A DNA stretch of 64,000 nucleotides from Algoriphagus hitonicola (lineage in GTDB: Bacteria; Bacteroidota; Bacteroidia; Cytophagales; Cyclobacteriaceae), in NCBI RefSeq assembly GCF_900113375.1, contig NZ_FOPC01000003.1, positions 124,001 to 188,000 of the forward strand, in the 5' to 3' direction. The position numbers and the translations under genes are program-made. Positions within the stretch are counted from its first letter, which is position 1. Each line of letters opens with the position of its first letter. Below are positions 41,125 through 50,059 of this stretch, in pieces. Under the pieces are notes generated by a model. The model did not search any database. It saw only the letters and a list, made by a program, of their open reading frames with translations, and was not told where the DNA came from.

Positions 41125-44013
41125 TTATCTAAACAACTCATCAAAAGTGATCGATAAGTAATAAATAGAGCCAATAGTAGGACCTCCAAAATTCAGGAAG
41201 TATCGATTATTGAGAATATTTGATCCGCCCAATTTAAAGATGGACTTCATCGAAGAAACTCGATAGCTAATCTGTGCATCTACCGTAGTCACTGCAGGGA
41301 CATCTCCTCTAGCAAAGGATGATTCCCACCGGAATGCCGATTGAGATCGTAGCGCAACGTTAAAGCCCAAATTATCCGTAACCTTTCGATTGCCAAAGGT
41401 GATGTTTCCTTTGTGTTCAGGAGTGTTGAAATCATTCAAGAATCCTTCGGCAGGCGCAGTCAAGAGTTTGTTGAAATTGTAATTTCCTGAAAGGACAAAG
41501 TTTCTTGGGAGATTAAACGTCAGTCCTAAGGCTGCTCCGTGAGCTTTCACATCCGATCCCGTGAAATTAGTATAGGTCTGAAAGGTATTTTCACTTCCCG
41601 GTGTCGTAATTGGAGTAAGTAGGGAAGGTGCATTGACTGCGTTGATAGCTAATTGATCACCGTTGGCAGGAACTGGAAAAATAGGTCCCGGAGCTTTTCT
41701 TACCGCATTTTGAGTGATGAAATCGCTGTAGATATTGTAGTAGTAAGCGAAGTCTATCAGGATATTGTTGTTGTTTAACAAACTCTTGTAACCTACCTCA
41801 ATGGATCGAACCTGCTCGGGTCTCAATGCCGGAAAATCCTCCTCATTGGCTGGCTGCAGAGCCGAAGTAGCTGCCGGATCTACTGGACTCAACCCTGAAC
41901 CAACTCTAGCTACATATTCCTCAACAGAGGCCAGGGTGTAGGCATTGGTAAAGATGTCATACTTTTCCCGGTAGAAAGGCAAGCCACCTATCAGACGGGC
42001 AGAAACCACATTTAAATCAATGTGCTGACCTTGGGTAGTGGGCATTCTAAATCCAGTTTGATAAGACAGTCTGAAATTGTGATTGTTTTGAGTCAGCACC
42101 CCTGAAATTCTTGGGCTAAACTGTCCTTCAAAATTTTCATTTTTATCGTAACGAAGCGAGCCCGTCAATTTTAACTTGTCATTGAGCACTTTTTTTCCAG
42201 CTTGGGCAAAAGCTCCATACTCCGAGATTGTGATATCATTTCCCTCTACATCTGCGAAGATGGTTCCGTTGGACCGCAATTCATATACGCGATAAGATCC
42301 ACCGACTTGAAGGTCCATAAAATCGATTTCATTTTTGAAATCATACTGACCCTCTGTCATGTACATTCTAGATTGATCATTGAAAAGCGATCCCTCAGGA
42401 ATGAACCCTGCCCGTACTTCTCTAGAAGCCTGTTCAAACTCAGGTGTACCAGGCATAATCCGCCCAGTATCAGCAGCTCCTCTGGCGAAGCCGTGCGCAT
42501 TGGCTTGCTGCTCTGGAGATCCAAATGCTCCTGGAGCCACCCCTTGTTGGGCAAGTGCCGCCATGTATGCGATGGTATACTCACCAAACCAATTGGTATT
42601 GCTTTTCCACATATCATTGATATTCACTCCTGTCAAATCGGCAATGTAGGATTCACCTGAATTTTCGCGGGTAGTATAAGCTCTCAAAAAGTAATTATCT
42701 CCACGCAACTCAAGTTTATGCTGGCTAATTTCAAAATTTCTCAAAGAATACCGCTGAGCTCCGGTATAGACAGAGGTTCCCGCACCATAATTAAGCGTAT
42801 AGGACAATTCTGATCGGTCATTAATTCGGTAGTGAAGTCCAGTATTGAATTTGTAGTTTTTTGCTCCGTAGTCCACCAAATGACGTTCGTCATAGCCAGT
42901 TCTTGACACAATCTGATCAGGAATACTACTGATGTATCCTCCCAATCCCAATTGATTGGCGGCTGCTTGAATTGCTCCTACATTTCTCAACAATCCAATA
43001 TTATTGGCCACTTCGTCACCAAAAACGTGAACACGGTTAGCACCTGGATTGAAAGGGAGATCCCCTTGCAAACTTGGGTTTAGATCGGTCTGATCCGTGC
43101 CATACCAGTCTGTCGCTTCCATAAAAGAAGCGTTCAGTTTAAAGGCAAATTTATTATTGAAGGCTTTTGCATATCGGATAGAGCCTTCATACATAGGCTG
43201 CGGACTGGTTGGTTCTCCATTTTGTCCTCCAAAGTGATTGAAACCCTGCTTGTAAAAAGCACTGAATCCCTGATACTCAAATGGACTTTTGCTATTGACT
43301 AGTAAGATTCCATTAAATGCATTTGGTCCATAAAGAGCCGAAGCAGAACCTGGGATAAACTCCACACTTTCTACATCGAGCTCCGATGGTCCATTTAGGT
43401 TACCTATCGGAAAATTCAAAGCAGGCGCTTGGGTATCCATTCCGTCTGTCAATTGAACGAATCGAGTATTTCCTGTAGAATTAAATCCTCTTGCATTGAT
43501 GATTTGGAAATTAATCGATGAGCTTGTGACGTCAACACCTTTAAGATTGGCGATGGCTTTGTAGTATGTATCAGATGGAGTTTCTCGAATCGCCAACACA
43601 TCCATCTTCTCGATGGAAACAGGTGACTGTAGAATGTTTTCTTCAACCCGTGAGGCAGAGATCACCACTTCCTGACCCAGCATGGTTTGCTCACTGAGTT
43701 CAATATTGAGGCCCGTGGTTTTTGAGTCGGTGATTTCCACTTCGATAGCAGCATATCCTACCATGGAAAAAACCAAGGTGAACGGAGGTGCTTGATTGAC
43801 TTTTAGTGAAAAATTGCCGTCCAAGTCAGTAATTGTACCGATTACTTTTCCTTTTACGATAATATTTACACCGACCAAAGTTTCCTTGTTGTCGGCGTCG
43901 GTTACAGTTCCTGTGATGGAGGTAGTTTGGGCAAAAACTGCTCCCCATCCCAAGGAAACCAGCAGAGTCAGTGTGGCCACTGTACTCTTGATTTTTTGAG
44001 TAAATGTGCTCAT
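41125..44013 (-). CDS. TonB-dependent receptor with carboxypeptidase-regulatory-like domain
   Basis: This 962-residue outer-membrane receptor begins with a signal peptide (STVATLTLLVSLGWGAVFAQ). A CarboxypepD_reg-like domain (about 31-115; TSITGTVTDADNKETLVGVNIIVKG) follows, then a plug domain (about 128-235; SPVSIEKMDVLAIRETPSDTYYKAIANLKGVDVTSSS) and a 22-strand-type barrel ending GSIYYLSITFDELFR. It imports a ligand using TonB energy. The neighbour is an SGNH-like lipoprotein rather than SusD, so the substrate is not clearly a glycan; a lipid, siderophore or hydrophobic compound is possible. It is first in a two-gene unit. Confidence 0.88.
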   Translation of the reverse strand: MSTFTQKIKSTVATLTLLVSLGWGAVFAQTTSITGTVTDADNKETLVGVNIIVKGKVIGTITDLDGNFSLKVNQAPPFTLVFSMVGYAAIEVEITDSKTTGLNIELSEQTMLGQEVVISASRVEENILQSPVSIEKMDVLAIRETPSDTYYKAIANLKGVDVTSSSINFQIINARGFNSTGNTRFVQLTDGMDTQAPALNFPIGNLNGPSELDVESVEFIPGSASALYGPNAFNGILLVNSKSPFEYQGFSAFYKQGFNHFGGQNGEPTSPQPMYEGSIRYAKAFNNKFAFKLNASFMEATDWYGTDQTDLNPSLQGDLPFNPGANRVHVFGDEVANNIGLLRNVGAIQAAANQLGLGGYISSIPDQIVSRTGYDERHLVDYGAKNYKFNTGLHYRINDRSELSYTLNYGAGTSVYTGAQRYSLRNFEISQHKLELRGDNYFLRAYTTRENSGESYIADLTGVNINDMWKSNTNWFGEYTIAYMAALAQQGVAPGAFGSPEQQANAHGFARGAADTGRIMPGTPEFEQASREVRAGFIPEGSLFNDQSRMYMTEGQYDFKNEIDFMDLQVGGSYRVYELRSNGTIFADVEGNDITISEYGAFAQAGKKVLNDKLKLTGSLRYDKNENFEGQFSPRISGVLTQNNHNFRLSYQTGFRMPTTQGQHIDLNVVSARLIGGLPFYREKYDIFTNAYTLASVEEYVARVGSGLSPVDPAATSALQPANEEDFPALRPEQVRSIEVGYKSLLNNNNILIDFAYYYNIYSDFITQNAVRKAPGPIFPVPANGDQLAINAVNAPSLLTPITTPGSENTFQTYTNFTGSDVKAHGAALGLTFNLPRNFVLSGNYNFNKLLTAPAEGFLNDFNTPEHKGNITFGNRKVTDNLGFNVALRSQSAFRWESSFARGDVPAVTTVDAQISYRVSSMKSIFKLGGSNILNNRYFLNFGGPTIGSIYYLSITFDELFR

Positions 44014-44330
44014 AGGCTATTTCAGGGTTAGATTAATATCTGATACAGAAACTAGGGTGATCCTGTATATTAGTCGAAATTTATGCGAAAAACTGAATAA
44101 ACAAGGTTTTTAATCCGCATTTCATTAGTAGAAAATATGGAGACTGAGGGATGGATTAGGGAAACTCCACAGATATTCTGAAAACAATTAAAAAATCAGT
44201 ATTATTTATTAATAAAAATTGATTGTTAAATTGGATTTATTGATAAATCTTAAAAAAAATAGGTAACGATTGGTCATAAAAAAAGGATATGAAATTTATC
44301 ATACCCTTATTCTTTTTGTTTTAAATCAAC
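44014..44330. other. Non-coding upstream region of the TonB receptor gene
   Basis: This 317-bp A/T-rich interval has no reading frame of note. Apart from the minus-strand terminator at 44278-44306 I see no clear promoter or operator, although the receptor promoter must be here. Confidence 0.4.
44278..44306 (-). terminator. Terminator of the gldC gene
   Basis: On the minus strand a GGGTATGA/TCATATCC stem (one G-T-type mismatch; 44299-44306 with 44285-44292) with a 6-nt loop is followed by seven T residues (44278-44284). Confidence 0.7.
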
Positions 44331-44669
44331 TTATGACTTTGCGTTTTCTTCATTAATATGCTTTACCAATCGATCACAGAGGTCTTTCATTTCTTCAGAC
44401 ATGTATTCATCACCCGTACTTGTAAGTATAGTTTGAGCCATTCCGCCGATCACATCTATATAAAATCGCTTCATTTCAGCTACGGACATTTCATCGGTCC
44501 AGAGGTCAATTCGCAGCGTGCTTTGATTGAGGTTATCCCACACGTTTAAACTGATGCTTTTGGTACTTTCAAGACCTTCGCCTTCTTTATCGGTGGCATT
44601 CCAAGTAATAGTTTTGGGAAGGTTGCTTTCGTCAACCTGGACTTTAAATTGAATTTCAGATTCTTTCAT
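44331..44669 (-). CDS. gldC: Gliding motility protein GldC
   Basis: This 112-residue protein starts KESEIQFKVQVDESNLPKTITWNATDKE and carries LRIDLWTDEMSVAEMKRFYIDVIGGMAQTILTSTGDEYMSEEMKDLC, a sequence I recognise as GldC. It is a cytoplasmic protein needed for gliding in Flavobacterium, where gldB lies beside it. Here no gldB is adjacent. GldC is conserved in many Bacteroidota that do not glide, so motility cannot be concluded. It has its own terminator. Confidence 0.9.
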   Translation of the reverse strand: MKESEIQFKVQVDESNLPKTITWNATDKEGEGLESTKSISLNVWDNLNQSTLRIDLWTDEMSVAEMKRFYIDVIGGMAQTILTSTGDEYMSEEMKDLCDRLVKHINEENAKS

Positions 44670-44727
44670 TTTCGAAAATTTTCAGTGTAACCCGAGGAAC
44701 TTCAACCCAGTTCCCCAAATCAAATTC

Positions 44728-45384
44728 TTAGAAGGTCATTTCAGGAATTTCTCCTTCAATAATTAATTTACCGGCTGTTTTGTCCCGGATTTCTTCCACG
44801 CTGACTCCCGGAGCTCGCTCCTTAAGTATAAACCCTCCAGATGGGTCAATTTCCAATACTGCCAAATCTGTCACTATTTTTTTCACACAGCGAATACCGG
44901 TAATCGGCAGCGTACATTCAGGCAAAAGTTTAGAAGAACCATCACGAGAAACATGCTGCATGGCTACGATGATATTTTCGGCAGATGCCACTAAATCCAT
45001 CGCACCGCCCATGCCTTTGACCATTTTACCGGGTATTTTCCAATTGGCGATATCTCCGTTTTCGGAAACCTCCATGGCCCCGAGGATCGTCAAGTGTACA
45101 TGCCCACCACGAATCATGGCAAAAGATTCAGCAGAGCTAAACAAAGCCGAACCCTTGACCATGGTGATGGTTTGTTTTCCGGCATTAATCAGATCAGGAT
45201 CGATATTTTCTTCCTTCGGAAAAGGACCGATCCCCAAAAGACCGTTTTCGGATTGTAGGACAATCTCCAAATCATCGGGAATATAATTGGCTACCAAAGT
45301 CGGAATACCAATCCCTAGATTGATGTATTGACCGTTTTTGACTTCTTTGGCTATTCGTTGGGCTATTTGTTCTTTACTGAGCAT
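44728..45384 (-). CDS. scoB: 3-oxoacid CoA-transferase subunit B
   Basis: This 218-residue subunit carries the catalytic Glu in LQSENGLLGIGP, plus INLGIGIPTLVANYIPDD, VKGSALFSSAESFAMIRGGH and DWKIPGKMVKGMGGAMDLV-type motifs. With subunit A it moves CoA from succinyl-CoA to acetoacetate. It is 24 nt downstream of the subunit A gene on the same strand, so the two form a unit. It serves use of ketone bodies or of branched or aromatic amino acid breakdown products. Confidence 0.93.
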   Translation of the reverse strand: MLSKEQIAQRIAKEVKNGQYINLGIGIPTLVANYIPDDLEIVLQSENGLLGIGPFPKEENIDPDLINAGKQTITMVKGSALFSSAESFAMIRGGHVHLTILGAMEVSENGDIANWKIPGKMVKGMGGAMDLVASAENIIVAMQHVSRDGSSKLLPECTLPITGIRCVKKIVTDLAVLEIDPSGGFILKERAPGVSVEEIRDKTAGKLIIEGEIPEMTF

Positions 45385-45408
45385 TTGAGTTTTGTTTAAG
45401 TGAAAAAA

Positions 45409-46104
45409 TCATTTGGAGATAGTTCGTTGCTCGATTCGCTTTTCGTAATCTTTTCCCTGAAAGATCCGCTGCACGTAGATTCCCGGCGTATGAATTTGGT
45501 TGGGGTCAAGCTCCCCAGCGGGAACCAGTTCTTCTACTTCAGCGATACAAATCTTGCCAGCCGGAGCCATCATCGGGTTGAAATTGCGCGCAGTACCCTT
45601 GAAAATCAAATTTCCCGCAGTATCACCTTTCCAGGCTTTGACCAAAGAAAAATCTGCTCTAAGCCAAGATTCCAACAGGTACTTTTTACCATCAAATTCG
45701 CGAACCTCTTTGCCTTCGGCCACTTCAGTTCCTACACCTGCTGGAGTGAAAAATGCTGGGATTCCAGCACCTCCTGCACGAACCCGTTCAGCAAGCGTAC
45801 CTTGAGGAATCAGATCAACCTCCAACTCACCGCTGAGCAATTGTCGTTCGAACTCCGCATTTTCTCCCACATAGCTGGAGATCATTTTTTTGACCATTTT
45901 CTTCCTGAGCAATAGGCCAATCCCAAAGTCATCCACTCCGGCATTGTTTGAGACGATGGTGAGCTCATTAATCGGTTTTTCGAGTAGGGCAGTAATGCAG
46001 TTTTCGGGAATACCCGAAAGTCCAAATCCCCCCATCATCAAAAAAGCCCCGCTAGGTATATCCGATACCGCTTCCCGGGCGTCATTTACAGTTTTATTGA
46101 TCAT
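45409..46104 (-). CDS. scoA: 3-oxoacid CoA-transferase subunit A
   Basis: This 231-residue subunit has [69 protein letters not shown] and the C-terminal [32 protein letters not shown] strands typical of the alpha subunit (CoA-binding GxGGF type). It pairs with subunit B directly downstream. The gene begins 10 nt after the end of ribF, which is transcribed in the same direction, so read-through from ribF is likely. Confidence 0.93.
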   Translation of the reverse strand: MINKTVNDAREAVSDIPSGAFLMMGGFGLSGIPENCITALLEKPINELTIVSNNAGVDDFGIGLLLRKKMVKKMISSYVGENAEFERQLLSGELEVDLIPQGTLAERVRAGGAGIPAFFTPAGVGTEVAEGKEVREFDGKKYLLESWLRADFSLVKAWKGDTAGNLIFKGTARNFNPMMAPAGKICIAEVEELVPAGELDPNQIHTPGIYVQRIFQGKDYEKRIEQRTISK

Positions 46105-46114
46105 AATTTTGGGT

Positions 46115-47038
46115 TTATAGTCGTGATTTTGCTTCTTCTTGATCGATCAGCAACTGTGCTTTCAGTCCAGCTAAGTTCTCAAATTTTCGCTCTTCTCTCA
46201 AATAGAATTCTAAGTAAATCGTAATCTGCTGGTCATAGAGGTCTCCTGAGAAATCAAAAAGATGTGCCTCCACTGTCTTTTTGCTGCCATCTACGGTGGG
46301 ACGATTTCCGATATTGAGCATGGCATTATAAACCTGTCCCGATACCATCGCCCTAACAGCGTACACCCCATCCTTGGGGATCAACTTATAATCGTTGGGA
46401 ATATGAATATTAGCCGTTGGAAAACCGATGGATCGACCGATTTGCTGGCCTTTGATCACCAAACCATTCAATTCATAGGGACGACCTAAGTATTGGTTGG
46501 CCGTATGGACGTCCCCAGTCTCCAAAGCTCGACGGATTTTGGTACTCGACACCCCAATGGCATCCACATCCTGACGACTGATTTCTTCCAGTTCAAAGCC
46601 AAACTCTGAGCTATTTTCCTGAAGGTAATCAAAACTCCCTTCCCGATTTTTGCCAAAGCGATGATCATAACCGATAACCAGCTTTTTGGTGCCAATTTTT
46701 TTGACAATTACTTCTTTAATAAACTCCCGGGAACTCAATTGCGAAAACTCTTTAGTAAAAGGTATCGAAATCAAATGATTTATTCCAAAATCCCTGAGCA
46801 GTTTGGCCTTTTCTTCAAAAGTCGATAATAGTCTCAAGTTGTGCTCGGTAGGATAAAGCACCAATCGGGGATGTGGCCAAAAAGTAAGTAAAACCGTTTC
46901 TCCACCGATAGCTTTGGCTATTTCTTTCAGCCGAAGCAAGATTTTTTGATGTCCTAAATGAACTCCGTCGAAAGTCCCACTAGTCACTACTGGATTGGTA
47001 ACAGTACCAAAATCCTGAAGTCCTTCATATATTTTCAT
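46115..47038 (-). CDS. ribF: Bifunctional riboflavin kinase / FAD synthetase
   Basis: This 307-residue enzyme makes FMN and FAD. The N-terminal FAD synthetase shows [17 protein letters not shown] and [43 protein letters not shown] closes the domain. The C-terminal riboflavin kinase shows [27 protein letters not shown] and [19 protein letters not shown]. The start overlaps the end of truB by 14 nt, a usual arrangement in this phylum. Confidence 0.95.
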   Translation of the reverse strand: MKIYEGLQDFGTVTNPVVTSGTFDGVHLGHQKILLRLKEIAKAIGGETVLLTFWPHPRLVLYPTEHNLRLLSTFEEKAKLLRDFGINHLISIPFTKEFSQLSSREFIKEVIVKKIGTKKLVIGYDHRFGKNREGSFDYLQENSSEFGFELEEISRQDVDAIGVSSTKIRRALETGDVHTANQYLGRPYELNGLVIKGQQIGRSIGFPTANIHIPNDYKLIPKDGVYAVRAMVSGQVYNAMLNIGNRPTVDGSKKTVEAHLFDFSGDLYDQQITIYLEFYLREERKFENLAGLKAQLLIDQEEAKSRL

Positions 47039-47711
47039 GGGTATTTCTGGCTTTTAGTTCTTCGATTAACTCTGGAAGTTCCTTTGCATCCGAAAGCAAA
47101 TAAGATCCAATCCTTGTTCTGCAGAGACTACTCATATAGGCACCCACTCCGAGTATTTCTCCCAGATCCCTTGCCAGACTTCGAATGTAGGTTCCTTTAG
47201 AGCAGGAAATCCTAAAGCTGATTTCATGGTCCTTGAATTGAACCAGTTCAAACTCACGGACAAAAACCGTTCGAGGTTCCATTTTTACGGATTTAGCGGC
47301 TCTTGCGGATTCATAGACGCGTTTGCCGTCCACCTTGATGGCAGAGTGCATCGGAGGGATTTGCTGAATTTCGCCAGTCAGATTTTTTATGGCTTTTTCA
47401 ACTTGTTCTTGGGTGATATGGCTGGGATCAGCGACGAATTGAACCGGTTTTTCCAAATCAAAAGATTCGGTGGTCTCTCCGATTTTAAAAGTACCCGTAT
47501 ATTCTTTTTCCAGTCCCATGAACTTGTCGATTTGCTTGGTCATCCGACCTGCACAAACAATCAAGAGACCCGTCGCCAAGGGGTCCAGGGTTCCCGCATG
47601 GCCCACTTTTTTTATCTTTAAAGCATTACGAATTTTTTTGACAGCGTCAAAAGATGTCCATTCAAGAGGTTTATTGACCAAAAAGAATTCACCGTAAGGT
47701 TCTTCCTGCAT
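47025..47711 (-). CDS. truB: tRNA pseudouridine-55 synthase TruB
   Basis: This 228-residue enzyme modifies U55 of tRNAs. The catalytic motif is HAGTLDPLATGLLIVCAGRMTK, with Asp as nucleophile; the start VNKPLEWTSFDAVKKIRNAL and the later ISCSKGTYIRSLARDLGE are standard. At this length it lacks the C-terminal PUA domain, as usual in Bacteroidota. A small DUF3098 gene lies 17 bp upstream, where uppP is often found. Confidence 0.95.
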   Translation of the reverse strand: MQEEPYGEFFLVNKPLEWTSFDAVKKIRNALKIKKVGHAGTLDPLATGLLIVCAGRMTKQIDKFMGLEKEYTGTFKIGETTESFDLEKPVQFVADPSHITQEQVEKAIKNLTGEIQQIPPMHSAIKVDGKRVYESARAAKSVKMEPRTVFVREFELVQFKDHEISFRISCSKGTYIRSLARDLGEILGVGAYMSSLCRTRIGSYLLSDAKELPELIEELKARNTHENI

Positions 47712-47728
47712 AATAGTGAAAATGAGCT

Positions 47729-47941
47729 TTAGGCGTTATCTTCTGTTTTTGCAAAAATCGCATAAAACTCAAAAATAAATCCGGATAGGGTCACCAAAGG
47801 ACCAATCGTAAGCCCCAAAACTCCACGACCATGTGGCTCAGGATCCAACCAAATCAGCGTAAAACCCAATAAGATTAAGCCTATGCCAATGAACATTAGT
47901 TTATAATTTTTTCTTGAAAAGGGAAAAGAAGCTTTGCTCAT
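47729..47941 (-). CDS. DUF3098 small membrane protein
   Basis: This 70-residue protein has two transmembrane segments (about 15-32 and 44-62): FSRKNYKLMFIGIGLILLGFTLIW and GLTIGPLVTLSGFIFEFYAIFAK. The S-R-x-N-Y-K-L-M start is diagnostic of DUF3098, which sits beside ftsX in many Bacteroidota. The function is unknown. It begins 2 nt after the ftsX stop, so the genes are coupled. Confidence 0.88.
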   Translation of the reverse strand: MSKASFPFSRKNYKLMFIGIGLILLGFTLIWLDPEPHGRGVLGLTIGPLVTLSGFIFEFYAIFAKTEDNA

Positions 47942-47943
47942 GA

Positions 47944-48834
47944 TTAGTAAAGTTCGTCAAGTGACATGTTTAAATATTTGTTGACAGCCCGCAAGGTACT
48001 CAGTAGCGAAAGAAAACCGCCTACGACTATCAATGAACCGAATAAAAGGATCAGAAGTTCTTGATTTTGCAGCAAGGCAAATCCCTCAATTGCGGATTGG
48101 GTATAAGTGATCAGAATAAATAAAATACCAGAAGCAATCAAACCAGCAAGCATTCCAAAAATCCAGGAACGCAGAAGAAAGGGTTTTCGAATAAAACCCC
48201 GAGTAGCTCCGACCAGCTGCATGGAGCGAATCAGAAAACGCTGGGAAAACAGGGCCAGCCGGATAGTATTATTGATCAGCATGATGACGGTAATGATCAG
48301 AATCAAAATAAAACCGCCCATGACCAAACTAACCTTGAGCAGGTTTTTATTGATAGAATCCACCAAATCTGTCATGTACGAGACTTCAAATACTCCGGGA
48401 ATTGCCTCCAGTTCGACGGCAATTTCTTCGAGTTGTTCTGCTGTCTGGAATTCTTCTGAAATGGTGATTACAAAACTATCCCGAAGTGGATTGTCCTCTA
48501 GAAACTTGGTAAAATCCTCTCCAGTGCTTTCGATGAAAGTCTCCGCAGCCTCGGCATTACTGATAAACCGAAGATTCAAGGTATCAGCTTTGCGAAGAAT
48601 AAACGACCTACTGGATAGGTTACTCTCGATTTGACTGATTTGATCATCGCTGAGGTTTTTGTCCAGAAAAAGCTGTACTTCGACATTTTCACGAATCATG
48701 GAAGTCAGCGTTTTGGCCTGAATCAATATGACTCCAAAAAGCCCCACTATAAAAAGGGATAGGGTGGTACTGAAGAGTACGCTTCCAAATTTAAAATGCC
48801 CCAATCGTTTTTTCTTCCGAGGGTAGTTTGCCAT
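47944..48834 (-). CDS. ftsX: Cell division protein FtsX
   Basis: This 296-residue permease has a short basic N-terminus (MANYPRKKKRLGHFKFGS), one transmembrane helix (about 18-42), a periplasmic domain (about 45-165) and three more helices (about 170-195, 222-246, 262-285). The VQLFLDKNLSDDQI segment is the start of the FtsX extracellular domain. It pairs with the ATPase FtsE, encoded elsewhere, to control peptidoglycan hydrolases in division. It is first in the ftsX-DUF3098-truB-ribF run. Confidence 0.9.
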   Translation of the reverse strand: MANYPRKKKRLGHFKFGSVLFSTTLSLFIVGLFGVILIQAKTLTSMIRENVEVQLFLDKNLSDDQISQIESNLSSRSFILRKADTLNLRFISNAEAAETFIESTGEDFTKFLEDNPLRDSFVITISEEFQTAEQLEEIAVELEAIPGVFEVSYMTDLVDSINKNLLKVSLVMGGFILILIITVIMLINNTIRLALFSQRFLIRSMQLVGATRGFIRKPFLLRSWIFGMLAGLIASGILFILITYTQSAIEGFALLQNQELLILLFGSLIVVGGFLSLLSTLRAVNKYLNMSLDELY

Positions 48835-48885
48835 AGTTTTTCAAAATTCTTATCAAAGCTAACCATCCCCAAGGATTTTGCCAAT

Positions 48886-49545
48886 CTAAAATTCGGAAAG
48901 GATTGGGATGACTTTTTTTTCGGTAACCCCAAATATTTTCGAAGTGGGTGTTTTATTCATTATCGCTAAACCCGTAAAGTTTCCGAAGGCGGGTAAAATC
49001 AATTGATTCTGATCCCAATAAAAGCAGGGAATCCGAAGGGACTGCCGGGCCAAGCCTCGTAGTCTGACTCCGGGGTGAATATGCCCACAAATATTCAATT
49101 GATTGGGCAAAATCTCCTCAAGTGGCTCATGGGACAAAGTAAAATCCCCAAGATGGATAGGCTGTTGGTGTACTTTTATGGGGGAAGAGGCATATACCGA
49201 TTTTGGCAAGATGTCATGATTTCCCTGAATCAAATGAAAATGAATGACTGAAAATTGCTGAAAAAAATCCATTAAAATTCCCCATTGATCATTCCAATCA
49301 CTATGAAACAAATCCCCCAAAAAATAAATATCTGAAGGTTGGTATTTACGGATCAAGAAATCCAGTTTTTCTAAATCTTGGGAATGGATGGGTTCAGGGA
49401 TAGGAATTCCGGATTTTCTAAAATGAGCTGCTTTTCCAAAATGTAAATCTGCGATAAATAAACTGCTCAGAGCGGAAATCCAAAGCCCTTTTTCTTTTAA
49501 AAGTGTTAATTCTGTCTTTTGATGGGTTATTTGAACTTGGTTCAA
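48886..49545 (-). CDS. pdeM: Ligase-associated DNA damage response endonuclease PdeM
   Basis: This 219-residue calcineurin-type phosphoesterase has metal motifs LFIADLHFGK (DxH), YFLGDLFHSDWN (GDxxH), LIQGNHD (GNHD) and NICGHIHPGV (GHxH), in the order of the TIGR04123/PdeM family. Usually pdeM accompanies an ATP-dependent DNA ligase, a helicase and an exonuclease; none of these is nearby here. It lies 51 bp before ftsX on the same strand. The nuclease activity is known from family relatives; its use without the usual partners is uncertain. Confidence 0.88.
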   Translation of the reverse strand: MNQVQITHQKTELTLLKEKGLWISALSSLFIADLHFGKAAHFRKSGIPIPEPIHSQDLEKLDFLIRKYQPSDIYFLGDLFHSDWNDQWGILMDFFQQFSVIHFHLIQGNHDILPKSVYASSPIKVHQQPIHLGDFTLSHEPLEEILPNQLNICGHIHPGVRLRGLARQSLRIPCFYWDQNQLILPAFGNFTGLAIMNKTPTSKIFGVTEKKVIPILSEF

Positions 49546-49615
49546 TGAATTGAATGGTTTTAATTGAAAACAATTTCAAATCTAATCAGAATTACACAAT
49601 CAAAATCAACACCCT

Positions 49616-50059
49616 ATGAAACTACGACAATTTGCTTCAATCCTAAGACTTTTAATTTTTCTGATCATTGGTCATGCAAAGGCCCAATCTGCGGATGATA
49701 TAACAGGAATCTGGTTTAATACTGAGAAAACTGCCAAAATAAAAATCACCAAAGCAGGGGATACTTATGAGGGTGAAATCGTATGGCTCAAAGATCCCAA
49801 TCCGGATGGCAAACCTGCACTCGATGTCGAAAACGACGATGAGGATTTGCAAAAGAGGCCATTGATGGGATTGAAAATCATCGAAGGACTCAAGTTTTCT
49901 GGGGATCGATGGAAAGACGGCGAAATCTACGACCCGAAATCAGGCAATATGTATTCAAGCGAAGTCCAAATGAAAAATAAAGATACGCTGGAAGTCAAAG
50001 GATATGTGGGTTTTTCATTTATCGGGAGAACCGTAGAATGGACCCGAACGACTCGTTAG
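49616..50059 (+). CDS. DUF2147 exported protein
   Basis: This 147-residue protein has a signal peptide (MKLRQFASILRLLIFLIIGHAKAQ). The mature part is the DUF2147 pattern: DDITGIWFNTEKTAKIKITKAGDTYEGEIVWLKDPN, then PLMGLKIIEGLKFSGDRWKDGEIYDPKSGNMYSSEVQMKNKDTLEVKGYVGFSFIGRTVEWTR. It is a lipocalin-like beta-barrel exported to the periplasm; the ligand is unknown. Its stop codon overlaps that of the convergent metX gene by 4 nt. Confidence 0.9.
   Translation: MKLRQFASILRLLIFLIIGHAKAQSADDITGIWFNTEKTAKIKITKAGDTYEGEIVWLKDPNPDGKPALDVENDDEDLQKRPLMGLKIIEGLKFSGDRWKDGEIYDPKSGNMYSSEVQMKNKDTLEVKGYVGFSFIGRTVEWTRTTR

Noticed and set aside
45400..45915. Long plus-strand frame opposite scoA
   Set aside because: Antisense to a highly conserved gene; no recognisable protein.
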